NCBI GenBank assembly: GCA_002476625.1
Contig: DLLC01000059.1
Location: forward strand, 1-43,546
DNA length: 43,546 nucleotides
From: Porphyromonadaceae bacterium UBA7572
GTDB taxonomy: Bacteria; Bacteroidota; Bacteroidia; Bacteroidales; Muribaculaceae
Reading direction: 5' to 3'
The stretch's first letter is position 1. The number at the start of each line of letters is the position of its first letter. Below, in pieces: positions 17,521 to 25,861 of the stretch. The notes beneath the pieces were generated by a model, which was given only the letters and a program-made list of their open reading frames with translations, searched no databases and was not told the origin of the DNA. Position numbers and translations under genes: made by a program.

Positions 17521-17525
17521 ACAAG

Positions 17526-17601
17526 TGGCACGCAATGTGCCAAAAAATCAAACATCATACAAAGACACAAAAAGGGCGGCACGCAATGTGAACGCCCTTT
17601 T
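17526..17601 (+). terminator. Tandem hairpins with terminator after the GDPD gene
   Basis: The first hairpin is TGGCAC (17526-17531) with GTGCCA (17537-17542), followed by six A. The second is AAAAGGGCG (17570-17578) with CGCCCTTTT (17593-17601), a bidirectional-type terminator. Both contain the same 13 bases GGCACGCAATGTG (17527-17539 and 17578-17590). Confidence 0.75.
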
Positions 17602-17688
17602 AATATGACATTCACCACTCTTTTATTCATGATAATTGCATGCCTTAGTGAAAGAGGCGTGGTGCTTCAAACGTTTTTGAGTGACGTG

Positions 17689-17719
17689 TTGCACAAGCGA
17701 ACGGAAATCACTAACTTTG
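17689..17719 (+). promoter_or_regulatory. Predicted promoter of the PASTA-rluD pair
   Basis: TTG at 17689-17691 and TAACTTTG at 17712-17719 (exact -7 consensus) are 20 bases apart. The GTG start lies 28 bases further. Confidence 0.6.
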
Positions 17720-17746
17720 TGACCTACATTAATAAACTTTAAGAAA

Positions 17747-18433
17747 GTGACCAACAACCCATTTATAAGCTTCAAGGAAAATCATCCAGTGCTGGCCAAT
17801 TTTGTGCTGGTGATGATTACCATGGTGGCATTCCTCTACGCGTGCTACATCTCTTTAGACATTTTCACCGACCACGGCAACCAGACAAAAGTGCCTGACG
17901 TGAGATGGAAACTCATAGACCAGGCTATCGACATTCTTGAAGACGCTGGGCTCAACTACACTATCGACTCAATCTACAACGAGGACTATGCGCCAGGCGT
18001 GGTGACCGACCAAAGCCCAATTCCTGGTTCTGCCGTGAAATTCGCACGTCCTATTTTGCTGACAATGAATTGTCTGTATCCTCCGCAAGTGGCCATACCA
18101 AAAGATATCACCGATATGGCGGGGACTGATGGCGTGACCACGCTCAAAACTCTCGGATTCAGGCATGTGACCACCGACACCGTGCCAAGCGAAATGCAAG
18201 GCTTGATTATTGGCGTGAAGGTGAACGGCCGACCAGTGGCTGGCGGAACCAAGGCCGCGCTCAACTCTAAGATAGTGGTGACCATCGGTGACGGCTCCAT
18301 GGACGCCATAGAGTTCGACCCGCTGGGCAGCGAGCGCGACACTCTCATCAAGCAAAAAATCAAAAGCGGAGAATTTCAAGTCGTCACCGACTCGATGGGC
18401 AATTCACGTCTCGTTCCTCGTTCCAAACGATAA
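17747..18433 (+). CDS. Membrane-anchored PASTA domain protein
   Basis: A 228-residue protein, read from a GTG start because no in-frame ATG lies between the promoter and the transmembrane helix. Residues about 16-37 form one membrane segment (LANFVLVMITMVAFLYACYI). Two PASTA repeats follow outside: KVPDVRWKLIDQAIDILEDAGL to about residue 110, and IPKDITDMAGTDGVTTLKTLGF to about 180. PASTA domains bind peptidoglycan fragments in PBPs and Ser/Thr kinases; here neither a kinase nor a transpeptidase domain is present. The stop codon is one base before the next ATG, so it is translationally coupled to the pseudouridine synthase gene, a pairing I recall from other Bacteroidota. Confidence 0.85.
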   Translation: MTNNPFISFKENHPVLANFVLVMITMVAFLYACYISLDIFTDHGNQTKVPDVRWKLIDQAIDILEDAGLNYTIDSIYNEDYAPGVVTDQSPIPGSAVKFARPILLTMNCLYPPQVAIPKDITDMAGTDGVTTLKTLGFRHVTTDTVPSEMQGLIIGVKVNGRPVAGGTKAALNSKIVVTIGDGSMDAIEFDPLGSERDTLIKQKIKSGEFQVVTDSMGNSRLVPRSKR

Positions 18434-18434
18434 T

Positions 18435-19532
18435 ATGGCAGAAGAATTTACCGAAATTGACGAATTTGACAGCTGTCATGCTGAAATACAGCAAGACTTC
18501 AGCGACCCTGATTTCAGCGAGAATGGCAGAGACTACTGGGAGCATTACCGGTTTGAAGTGGAAAAGGGGCAGGTGCTGCTGCGCATCGACAAGTACCTTG
18601 TGGAGCGCATTAAAGGCACCTCGCGTAACCGCATTCAAAACGCTGCCGAGGCACAGTGCATCCGCGTGAATGGCCGGCCAGTGAAGTCGAATTACCGCGT
18701 GCACCCCGGCGAGGTCATCACCATAGTGATGGACCGCCCACGCTACGAAAATGAGATAATAGCACAAGACATTCCCATCGACATCGTGTATGAAGACGAG
18801 TCGCTTCTGGTGGTGAACAAGCCTGCCGGCATGTGTGTGCACCCTGGCCACGGCAATTACGACGGCACACTGGTCAATGCCTTAGCTTGGCATTTCAAAG
18901 ACAACCCCAACTACGACATCACCGACCCGCGCATGGGCCTGGTGCACCGCATCGACAAAGACACCTCTGGACTTCTTGTGGTGGCAAAAACGCCCAACGC
19001 CAAGACATCGCTCGGCAAGCAGTTTTTCAACAAGACCACCAAGCGGCAATATGTGGCAGTGGTGTGGGGCACGATGAAGGACACCGACGGCACCATCACA
19101 GGCCATGTGGGGCGAAGTCTGCGCGACAGGCTTCAGATGTGCGTTTTCCCTGATGGCGACCACGGAAAGCATGCCGTGACGCACTATCACACGCTCGAAA
19201 ACTTGGCGCACGTGGCGGTGGTAAGATGCCAGCTCGAAACTGGCCGCACGCACCAAATCCGTGTGCACATGAAATATATCGGACACCCGCTCTTCAACGA
19301 CGCGCGCTACGGAGGCGACAAGGTGCTTCGGGGCAACACTTCGAGCCACTACGCACAATTCATCCACCACTGTTTTGAAGTGTGCCCAAGGCAAGCGCTC
19401 CACGCCAAGACGCTGGGCTTTGTGCACCCCGTCACTGGACAGCAAATGGACTTCGACAGCGAAATCCCTGCTGATATGACCGAGCTGATAGAGCGCTGGC
19501 GCAACTACGCCGAAGGACTGGCAACCAAATAA
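18435..19532 (+). CDS. rluD: RluA family 23S rRNA pseudouridine synthase (RluD-like)
   Basis: A 365-residue enzyme that isomerises uridine to pseudouridine in RNA. An S4 RNA-binding domain (LLRIDKYLVERIKGTSRNRIQ, residues about 50-110) is followed by the RluA-type catalytic domain: VVNKPAGMCVHPGHGN, then VHRIDKDTSGLLVVAK with Asp174 as the predicted nucleophile, then LETGRTHQIRVH and GHPLFNDARYGG. The S4 plus HRxDxxTSG layout fits RluD, which modifies helix 69 of 23S rRNA, but RluC-type specificity cannot be excluded. The N-terminal 45 residues are acidic and add to the usual length of about 320. Start codon follows the PASTA stop by one base. Confidence 0.9.
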   Translation: MAEEFTEIDEFDSCHAEIQQDFSDPDFSENGRDYWEHYRFEVEKGQVLLRIDKYLVERIKGTSRNRIQNAAEAQCIRVNGRPVKSNYRVHPGEVITIVMDRPRYENEIIAQDIPIDIVYEDESLLVVNKPAGMCVHPGHGNYDGTLVNALAWHFKDNPNYDITDPRMGLVHRIDKDTSGLLVVAKTPNAKTSLGKQFFNKTTKRQYVAVVWGTMKDTDGTITGHVGRSLRDRLQMCVFPDGDHGKHAVTHYHTLENLAHVAVVRCQLETGRTHQIRVHMKYIGHPLFNDARYGGDKVLRGNTSSHYAQFIHHCFEVCPRQALHAKTLGFVHPVTGQQMDFDSEIPADMTELIERWRNYAEGLATK

Positions 19533-19638
19533 ACCACTATGACATAAGTCACTGCCGCAGTTTCTTTCACACATAGCTGATGTGGAAGCCCTAATCTTTT
19601 AACATCTCTAACTTAATATTGTATAAATTAACTACATT

Positions 19639-19673
19639 TTTGCGCCTCATTTCACCTCAATGTAATAATTTTG
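19639..19673 (+). promoter_or_regulatory. Predicted promoter of the Bat operon
   Basis: TTTG at 19639-19642 and TAATTTTG at 19666-19673 (exact -7 consensus) are 23 bases apart, slightly long. It leaves a 5' leader of about 130 bases before the MoxR start. Confidence 0.5.
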
Positions 19674-19677
19674 CACT

Positions 19678-19745
19678 GCCTAAATAGGCGCGTTACGCCG
19701 CCCTGCCCACCTTAGTCGGGACGGCCGGAAAAGGTGTACTTACAC
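19678..19745 (+). other. Structured 5' leader of the Bat operon (candidate)
   Basis: Four short stems are possible and they overlap in pairs. GCCT/AGGC (19678-19681, 19686-19689) competes with GGCG/CGCC (19687-19690, 19696-19699). CACCTT/AAGGTG (19708-19713, 19731-19736) competes with GTGTA/TACAC (19734-19738, 19741-19745). The segment is far more GC-rich than the flanking leader. No known riboswitch class was recognised. Confidence 0.35.
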
Positions 19746-19808
19746 AGGCGCAATAGAGGCAACTCATAGAAAACAGACACAAACAGATTAATTAAATATT
19801 GCAACACT

Positions 19809-20804
19809 ATGGCAGACTCTGTAAATATTAGAGAATTAAACGACTTGATTGCGAGCAAGCGCAATTTCATTGACGCCATCACCCAGGGCATGGACCAGAC
19901 CATCGTGGGCCAGAAGCATCTTGTTGATTCGCTTTTGATAGCCTTGCTTGCCAATGGCCACATCCTGTTAGAAGGTGTGCCAGGACTGGCAAAGACCCTC
20001 GCCATCAAGACCCTCGCATCAATTATCGACGCAAAATACAGCCGCATTCAGTTCACCCCCGACCTTCTTCCTGCAGATGTGGTAGGCACGATGGTGTATA
20101 GCGTGCAGAAAGAGAAATTCGAGGTGAAGCAAGGCCCCGTGTTCGCCAATTTTGTGCTGGCTGATGAAATCAACCGTGCCCCTGCCAAGGTGCAGAGCGC
20201 CCTGCTCGAAGCCATGCAGGAGCGTCAGGTGACCATAGGCGACAGCACCTTCAAGCTCGACGACCCATTCTTAGTGATGGCCACACAGAACCCCATTGAG
20301 CAGGAAGGCACCTATCCCCTGCCAGAGGCGCAAGTCGATCGTTTCTTGATGAAAGTGGTGATTGGCTACCCCAACAAAGAGGAGGAGAAGCAAATCATAC
20401 GCATGAACATCACCCCCACCACCAATAAGGTGCAGGCGCTAATCACACCTCGCGACATTGTAGAGGTGCGCGACATTGTCAACAAAATCTACATCGACGA
20501 AAAAATCGAAAAGTATATTGTCGATATCGTGTTTGCCACACGATTCCCATCAGATTACGGACTTGGCGAGCTGAAAAGCATCATCTCCTTCGGAGCGTCG
20601 CCCCGTGCAAGCATCAGTATGGCGCTTGCGGCACGAGCCTACGCCTTTCTCCGTGGCCGTGGCTATGTGATACCGGAAGACGTGCGTGCCGTTTGCCACG
20701 ACGTGATGCGTCACCGCATCGGGCTGTCGTATGAGGCCGAGGCCAATAGCATTGGCGCCGACGAAGTGATTAGCCAGATTCTCGACAAGGTGGCAGTTCC
20801 CTAA
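19809..20804 (+). CDS. MoxR family AAA+ ATPase of the Bat operon
   Basis: A 331-residue AAA+ ATPase of the MoxR family. Walker A is GVPGLAKT (Lys62), Walker B is VLADEIN (Asp119, Glu120), and sensor-1 is the MATQNP segment, with the MoxR signature EQEGTYPLPEAQVDRFLM after it. MoxR proteins are thought to act as chaperones that assemble or activate partners with von Willebrand A domains; batA and batB downstream encode such proteins. It is the first gene of the Bat operon. A gap of 77 bases separates it from the DUF58 gene; it holds a short GGCAG/CTGCC hairpin at 20835-20850 but no convincing terminator. Confidence 0.93.
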   Translation: MADSVNIRELNDLIASKRNFIDAITQGMDQTIVGQKHLVDSLLIALLANGHILLEGVPGLAKTLAIKTLASIIDAKYSRIQFTPDLLPADVVGTMVYSVQKEKFEVKQGPVFANFVLADEINRAPAKVQSALLEAMQERQVTIGDSTFKLDDPFLVMATQNPIEQEGTYPLPEAQVDRFLMKVVIGYPNKEEEKQIIRMNITPTTNKVQALITPRDIVEVRDIVNKIYIDEKIEKYIVDIVFATRFPSDYGLGELKSIISFGASPRASISMALAARAYAFLRGRGYVIPEDVRAVCHDVMRHRIGLSYEAEANSIGADEVISQILDKVAVP

Positions 20805-20881
20805 CCGCGCCTTTTTTACGCACGAGGCTTGTCAGGCAGCCCCCACTGCCGGCATCATTTTTCTATTCCGTGATAAGGTGA

Positions 20882-21763
20882 ATGATGGAAAAGAGCGAAT
20901 TATTAAAAAAAGTCAGAAAGATAGAAATCAAGGCGAAAGGGCTCTCGCAAAACATTTTTGCGGGTGAATACCACTCCGCCTTCAAAGGGCGTGGCATGAC
21001 GTTCAGCGAAGTGCGCGAATATCAGTATGGCGACGATGTTCGCGACATCGACTGGAACGTGACTGCGCGCCAAAACCACCCCTACATAAAGGTGTATGAA
21101 GAAGAGCGCGAGCTCACAGTGATGCTGGTGGTGGACGTGTCGGGGAGTAAGGACTTTGGCGCCGAAGGTGAAACCAAACGCGACATGATGGCTGAAATTG
21201 CAGCCACGCTCGCTTTCTCAGCCATCGAGAACAACGACAAGGTGGGCGTGATTCTCTTTAGCGACAAAATCGAGAAATTTATTCCTCCAAAAAAAGGTAG
21301 AAAGCACATTCTACTCGTTATCAGCACACTGCTCAACTTCAAACCCGAAAACAAAGGCACCGACTTGAACTGCGCACTCGAATTTCTCACCAGTGGCATA
21401 AAAAAACGCTGCACCGCATTTCTTGTGAGCGACTACATCGATGGAGGCGACTACAGCAAGGCGCTCTCTATAGCAAACGGCAAGCACGACCTCATAGCCG
21501 TACAGGTGTACGACAAGCGTGAGATGCAACTGCCCGACGTGGGCTTGATGCGAGTGTATGACGCCGAAACCGGCGAGGAGCGGTGGATCAACACCAGTGC
21601 GAAGAAAGTGCGCGAGGCCTACCAGCGGTGGTGGTATCAGCGCCAATTGAAAATGAGCGAGAAGCTGAAGCGCAGCTGTGTGGACTTGGCATCAATAGCC
21701 ACAGATGAAGACTACACCAAAGCACTTCTCGCCCTCTTCAAGCGTAGAGGCGTGGCACGCTGA
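20882..21763 (+). CDS. DUF58 domain protein
   Basis: A 293-residue protein of the DUF58 family that regularly accompanies MoxR ATPases. The signature REYQYGDDVRDIDWNVTARQ lies at residues 45-64. A von Willebrand A-like segment starts with VVDVSGS (Asp85, Ser87, Ser89), the metal-binding motif. There is no signal peptide or membrane helix, so it should be cytoplasmic. Its likely role is as a target or partner of the MoxR ATPase, linking it to the membrane Bat proteins (inference from the family). Two adjacent ATG codons occur at the start; the first is used here. The next gene starts 51 bases downstream. Confidence 0.9.
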   Translation: MMEKSELLKKVRKIEIKAKGLSQNIFAGEYHSAFKGRGMTFSEVREYQYGDDVRDIDWNVTARQNHPYIKVYEEERELTVMLVVDVSGSKDFGAEGETKRDMMAEIAATLAFSAIENNDKVGVILFSDKIEKFIPPKKGRKHILLVISTLLNFKPENKGTDLNCALEFLTSGIKKRCTAFLVSDYIDGGDYSKALSIANGKHDLIAVQVYDKREMQLPDVGLMRVYDAETGEERWINTSAKKVREAYQRWWYQRQLKMSEKLKRSCVDLASIATDEDYTKALLALFKRRGVAR

Positions 21764-21814
21764 CCCCACCCCAGACACTAACTTTTTCGAGAAAAGAAGC
21801 GAATCAAAAAAATA

Positions 21815-22834
21815 ATGAACAACAGGTCTATAACATATTTAATGATGTGCCTCGCATTTTTGCTCATACCGTTAGATATGGCGGCAAAAAACGAGAATGC
21901 GCTGATTTCTAAAGCCGAGCTCACCAACCATCACATCGTGATGGGCGACACCACCAGCATGAGAATTGAAATCGTGCAGCCAAAAAATGTGGTGGCGATG
22001 GCAGGACTGGAAGTGAAGGACTCCATCAGCAGCGCTGTGGAGCTTGGCGACATCATCGCGTGCGACACCACCGACTTGGGCAACAACCGCATTCAAATCA
22101 ACGCCACCTACATTGTGCAAGCGTTCGACTCTGGTGAATGGCACCTCAATCCAGCCCTCGTTATCGAACCCGACACCATTAGGTGCGACATTCCACTTGT
22201 GATAAGGGTAAGCCCCGTAAAGGTGGACCCTAACGGCGACATCAAGGATTTCGCCCCAGTGCTTTCACCCATACGCAAGTGGCTCGACTATGTGCCAAAC
22301 TGGGTGGTAACCCTCTGGTGGGTGTGGGTGCTGCTGCTAATAGCCGGTGCGCTGCTATTCGCCTATCTCAAGTGGTGGCGAAAAGGAAAGAACCCGCTAC
22401 GCCGCGAGAAAAAGCGCAAACCGCCCTACGAGGAGGCCGTGGAAAGGCTTCAGTTGCTAAAAAGCAAGCAGCTATGGCAAAACGGGCGTGAAAAAGACTA
22501 CTATACCGGGCTTACCGACATTTTGCGCGAATACATCGACAGGCGCTTCGGAGTGAATGCCGTGGAAATGACCTCCAGCGAAATCATGGACGCACTGAAG
22601 CACAACAGCGAAACCAAGCTCGTCAACGAGCAGCTCAGCGAAATTCTCGCCATCGCCGACTTTGTAAAGTTCGCAGGTCAGCGCCCGCTTGCCGACGACA
22701 ATGAGCGGTCGTATCAGCGCGCACTCAACTTCGTGGACGCCACAAAGCCTCAACCCGTGGTGGAAGGAAAGGCTCCTGCCGACAATAATATTACACGTAA
22801 CAACAAAAAGAAAAAGGAGGATAACAAAAAATGA
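21815..22834 (+). CDS. Bat operon membrane protein (DUF4381-like)
   Basis: A 339-residue protein with an N-terminal signal peptide (MNNRSITYLMMCLAFLLIP), an exported strand-rich region to about residue 155, one transmembrane helix at about 164-187 (WVVTLWWVWVLLLIAGALLF) and a cytoplasmic tail. The tail opens with a basic stretch (RREKKRKPPYEEA) and has the segment LTDILREYIDRRFGV, then MTSSEIMDAL, typical of the small membrane proteins encoded between DUF58 and batA. It ends in a Lys/Asn-rich tail. It probably forms part of the membrane complex with BatA and BatB. Its last codons overlap batA by four bases (ATGA), so translation is likely coupled. Confidence 0.75.
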   Translation: MNNRSITYLMMCLAFLLIPLDMAAKNENALISKAELTNHHIVMGDTTSMRIEIVQPKNVVAMAGLEVKDSISSAVELGDIIACDTTDLGNNRIQINATYIVQAFDSGEWHLNPALVIEPDTIRCDIPLVIRVSPVKVDPNGDIKDFAPVLSPIRKWLDYVPNWVVTLWWVWVLLLIAGALLFAYLKWWRKGKNPLRREKKRKPPYEEAVERLQLLKSKQLWQNGREKDYYTGLTDILREYIDRRFGVNAVEMTSSEIMDALKHNSETKLVNEQLSEILAIADFVKFAGQRPLADDNERSYQRALNFVDATKPQPVVEGKAPADNNITRNNKKKKEDNKK

Positions 22835-23826
22835 TGAATTTTGCACACCCAGGATTTTTGTGGCTTTTCCTCCTCTTCATACCACTTATCGCCTGGTATG
22901 TGTGGAGCCAGCGCAAGGCCAACCCCAGCATGCGTATGTCGTCGATTAGCGCCTTCAAAGAGCTTCCCACAAGCTGGAAAGTGTATGCCAAGCATTTTTC
23001 ATTCGTGCTGAAACTCTCGGCCATGTCGTGCCTCATCATCATCTTGTGCCGGCCGCAGACCTACGACAAATGGTCGACCAGCGACACCGAAGGCACCGAC
23101 ATCGTGATGGCCATCGACATATCTGCCAGTATGCTTTCACGCGACTTACAGCCCGACCGTCTCGAAGCCGCCAAAAAGGTGGCAAGCGACTTCGTGGCCA
23201 AACGCGAGAGCGACAACATAGGACTGGTGATTTTTGCCGGGGAGGGATTCACACTACTTCCCATGACCACTCATCAGGCCACATTGCTCAACACCATCAA
23301 AGAAATCAGCATCAACATGCTTGACGTTGATGGCACAGCTATCGGCGACGGCATTGCCACTGCCATCAACCGCATCAAAGACGGAAAAGCGAAGTCGAAG
23401 AGCATCATCCTGCTCACCGACGGCACCAACAATTCGGGGGTGGTGGCACCGCTCACAGCCGCTGAGATTGCCCAAAAAGAGGGTATACGCATCTACACCA
23501 TCGGACTGGGAACACGCGGCACCGCCGAAACACCGTATGCACAAGGCTACGGAGGCGAAATCCTCTACAAGCCTATGCCGGTGACCATCGACGAGCCTTC
23601 GCTGAAAAAAGTGGCGGAGATGACGGGCGGAAAATATTTCCGCGCCACCGACAACGATGTGCTCTCCAACGTGTTTAAAGAGATCGACAAACTTGAGAAA
23701 ACGAAAATCGACGTCCAGAATTTCACCAACACTCAGGACTACTACATGCCTTGGGCATGGGCACTGCTGGCACTCGTGCTGCTGAATGTAGTGATGAGCT
23801 ACACCGTGCTGCGTAAGATTCCTTGA
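22831..23826 (+). CDS. batA: BatA, von Willebrand A domain aerotolerance protein
   Basis: A 331-residue inner-membrane protein. It has an N-terminal aerotolerance-regulator type hairpin of two membrane helices (residues about 8-25 and 57-73), an external VWA domain with an intact MIDAS motif AIDISASM (Asp96, Ser98, Ser100) plus LLTDGTNNSG, and a third helix near the C-terminus (WAWALLALVLLNVVMSY). In Bacteroides fragilis the bat genes were found through a mutant with reduced aerotolerance; the molecular job is still unclear. It overlaps the upstream gene by four bases and is followed by an 88-base gap before batB. Confidence 0.92.
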   Translation: MMNFAHPGFLWLFLLFIPLIAWYVWSQRKANPSMRMSSISAFKELPTSWKVYAKHFSFVLKLSAMSCLIIILCRPQTYDKWSTSDTEGTDIVMAIDISASMLSRDLQPDRLEAAKKVASDFVAKRESDNIGLVIFAGEGFTLLPMTTHQATLLNTIKEISINMLDVDGTAIGDGIATAINRIKDGKAKSKSIILLTDGTNNSGVVAPLTAAEIAQKEGIRIYTIGLGTRGTAETPYAQGYGGEILYKPMPVTIDEPSLKKVAEMTGGKYFRATDNDVLSNVFKEIDKLEKTKIDVQNFTNTQDYYMPWAWALLALVLLNVVMSYTVLRKIP

Positions 23827-23914
23827 TGCCGATGGCTGCGCTCTTTTTCCCCGATTTTCTGAACAGAGTGAATATCAAACAAAAAAATAAACTACGAAAT
23901 TAAAGGTTTTGGCT

Positions 23915-24958
23915 ATGTTTAGTTTTGCTAATCCCGAATATCTATATCTCCTCTTGCTGCTTCCTGTTGTGGCAGGCTTGTTTTGGCTATCGTGGCGTTC
24001 AAAAGCGAAGAGAATAGCCAAATTTGGCCGTCCAGAAGTAGTGAAGGAACTAATGCCAGAGCAGTCGAAATACAAGCCATGGATAAGGCTTTCGGTAGAG
24101 CTTTTGCTGCTGGCCTCAATCATTGTCATCTTAGCGCGCCCACGAGGAGGCGCAGAGGAAACCAGCGCCACAATGAAAGGCATCGAGGTGATGGTATGCC
24201 TTGATGTGTCAAACTCTATGAACGCGGCAAGCTCCGACAATGCGCCCGACGTGAGCCGTCTGCAACGCTCAAAGCAAGTGCTTGAAAAATTAATCGACAG
24301 GCTCACAGGCAATAAAGTGGGGCTCATCGTGTTTGCAGGCAATGCCTATATGCAGATGCCTATCACTGGCGATGCGCAAAGCGCAAAAATGTATCTTGGC
24401 AGCATTAGCACCGACATGGTGCCCACTCAAGGCACCGCCATAGGCGCAGCCATCAACATGGCATGCCAGTGTTTTTCAAGCAATCCGCGCTCACAAAAGA
24501 CCATTATCGTCATCACCGATGGCGAAAACTTTGAAGACGATGCCACCTCCAGCGCCGAGGAGGCACGCAAGAATGGCATCAGCGTGAACGTGGTGGGAAT
24601 TGGCTCCGTGAATGGCTCACCCGTGCCGTCTGCTGATGGCGAAGTCCTCACCGACGACAACGGCAATCCCGCAGTCTCGAAGCTCAACGAGAAAGGAGCA
24701 ATGGACATAGCCAAAGCCGGCAAAGGCATGTATGTGAATGGAGCGGCAAGTGATGCCGTGGACCAGCTTTCCAGCCAATTGGAAAAGCTATCGAAAAGTG
24801 ACCTTGGAAATTACTCCTACTCGCTTGAAAATGAACTATTCCCGATTTTCGCTTGGATTGCGCTCGTGCTGCTGATTGCCGAGGTATTTATTCTCGACCG
24901 CAAAAACCCATTCCTCAAGCGGTATAACTTTTTCACTAAAAAAGCCAAAAAACAATGA
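23915..24958 (+). CDS. batB: BatB, von Willebrand A domain protein
   Basis: A 347-residue paralogue of BatA with the same plan: two N-terminal helices (residues about 9-26 and 57-74), a VWA domain with CLDVSNSM as MIDAS motif (Asp97, Ser99, Ser101) and VITDGENFEDD, and a C-terminal helix (IFAWIALVLLIAEVFIL). The ATG at 23915 was chosen; the frame stays open to a TTG two codons earlier, but MFSFANPEYLYLL is the expected BatB N-terminus. Unlike most genes here it does not overlap its predecessor. The gap 23827-23914 shows no terminator or clear -7 element. It overlaps batC by four bases. Confidence 0.92.
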   Translation: MFSFANPEYLYLLLLLPVVAGLFWLSWRSKAKRIAKFGRPEVVKELMPEQSKYKPWIRLSVELLLLASIIVILARPRGGAEETSATMKGIEVMVCLDVSNSMNAASSDNAPDVSRLQRSKQVLEKLIDRLTGNKVGLIVFAGNAYMQMPITGDAQSAKMYLGSISTDMVPTQGTAIGAAINMACQCFSSNPRSQKTIIVITDGENFEDDATSSAEEARKNGISVNVVGIGSVNGSPVPSADGEVLTDDNGNPAVSKLNEKGAMDIAKAGKGMYVNGAASDAVDQLSSQLEKLSKSDLGNYSYSLENELFPIFAWIALVLLIAEVFILDRKNPFLKRYNFFTKKAKKQ

Positions 24959-25803
24959 AACATAAAGTATTCTCATATATCATGCTGTGCGGCTTGGCTC
25001 TGACCGCTCTCTGTGCCTGCTCCAGTCACTCCACCGACGAGCCTGCTCAAAGCACTAAAGCGGAGCGCAACTTCATTGTGGAGGGCAATGAGCAGTACGC
25101 TGGCGGCAACTACACCGAAGCTGAAGCCGCCTACCGAAAAGCCCTCACCGCCAACCCTAACTCAGCCATGGCTCAGTTCAACCTTGCCAGCGCACTTCTC
25201 CGTCAAGACACCAAAATGGGGAAAAACGCTCCAGCTCCAGCCTCCCCTTCGCCTGAGCAAGGTGAAGATTCGCAGCAGGAACAAATGAGCAAGCAGCTAC
25301 AAGACGCTGTGGAGATTTTGAAGAATCTGGCTGAGAACAGCACCGACCCACAGATTGTGAGTGTGGCGGCGTATGACTTGGGCAACATCTCCTACCGCCA
25401 GCAAGACTATGGCCAAGCCATTGAGAGCTACAAGGAGTCGCTACGCAAAAATCCAAAATTCAACGACGCAAGATACAATTTGCGCATGGCGCAGCTAAAG
25501 CAAAACGACAAAAACAAAAATCAGAACAAGAATCAAGACAAAAATAAGGATAAAAAGAATCAAGATAAGGATAAAAACAAAGATAAGAACAAAGACAAGC
25601 AAGATAAAAAAGACCAAAACAAGAATCAAGACAAGCAAAGCCAGCAACAGCAACAGCAGCAAAAAGGCGGCATGAGCCAGCAAAACATGGAGCAAATCCT
25701 GCGCACCATGCAAAATCAGGAAAATGCCACGCAGCAGCGCGTGAATGCCGCCAGAGCTAAGCAGCAGGAAGGTGAGCGGTCGCGCACACGAAATAAGTGG
25801 TAA
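24955..25803 (+). CDS. batC: BatC, TPR lipoprotein with low-complexity tail
   Basis: A 282-residue protein with a lipoprotein signal (lipobox LCAC near residues 19-22), so it is probably anchored in a membrane facing the periplasm. Two or three TPR units follow: EGNEQYAGGNYTEAEAAYRKAL and AYDLGNISYRQQDYGQAIESYKESL. Residues about 182-237 are almost only Lys, Asn, Asp and Gln, and then a Gln run, a highly charged linker encoded by an A-rich stretch at 25498-25670. The C-terminus has NMEQILRTMQNQE. TPR domains of BatC are thought to scaffold the Bat complex, possibly with BatB (family knowledge). ATGA overlap with batB. Confidence 0.88.
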   Translation: MKHKVFSYIMLCGLALTALCACSSHSTDEPAQSTKAERNFIVEGNEQYAGGNYTEAEAAYRKALTANPNSAMAQFNLASALLRQDTKMGKNAPAPASPSPEQGEDSQQEQMSKQLQDAVEILKNLAENSTDPQIVSVAAYDLGNISYRQQDYGQAIESYKESLRKNPKFNDARYNLRMAQLKQNDKNKNQNKNQDKNKDKKNQDKDKNKDKNKDKQDKKDQNKNQDKQSQQQQQQQKGGMSQQNMEQILRTMQNQENATQQRVNAARAKQQEGERSRTRNKW

Positions 25804-25861
25804 ACACTTCCCCTCCCCCCTTGCCTCTGGACGTTATTTTTTATCACCCTTTTTTATAACA

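Noticed and set aside
19563..19588. Terminator after the rluD-like gene
   Set aside because: The TTC-CACA/TGTG-GAA hairpin has a bulge and no immediate T run, so it is too weak to list.
20835..20850. Terminator between the MoxR and DUF58 genes
   Set aside because: The stem is only five pairs and the T run begins several bases later; it would not separate the genes convincingly.
25498..25670. Frameshift or assembly error in the A-rich part of batC
   Set aside because: The frame stays open across the tract and continues into the conserved C-terminal segment.
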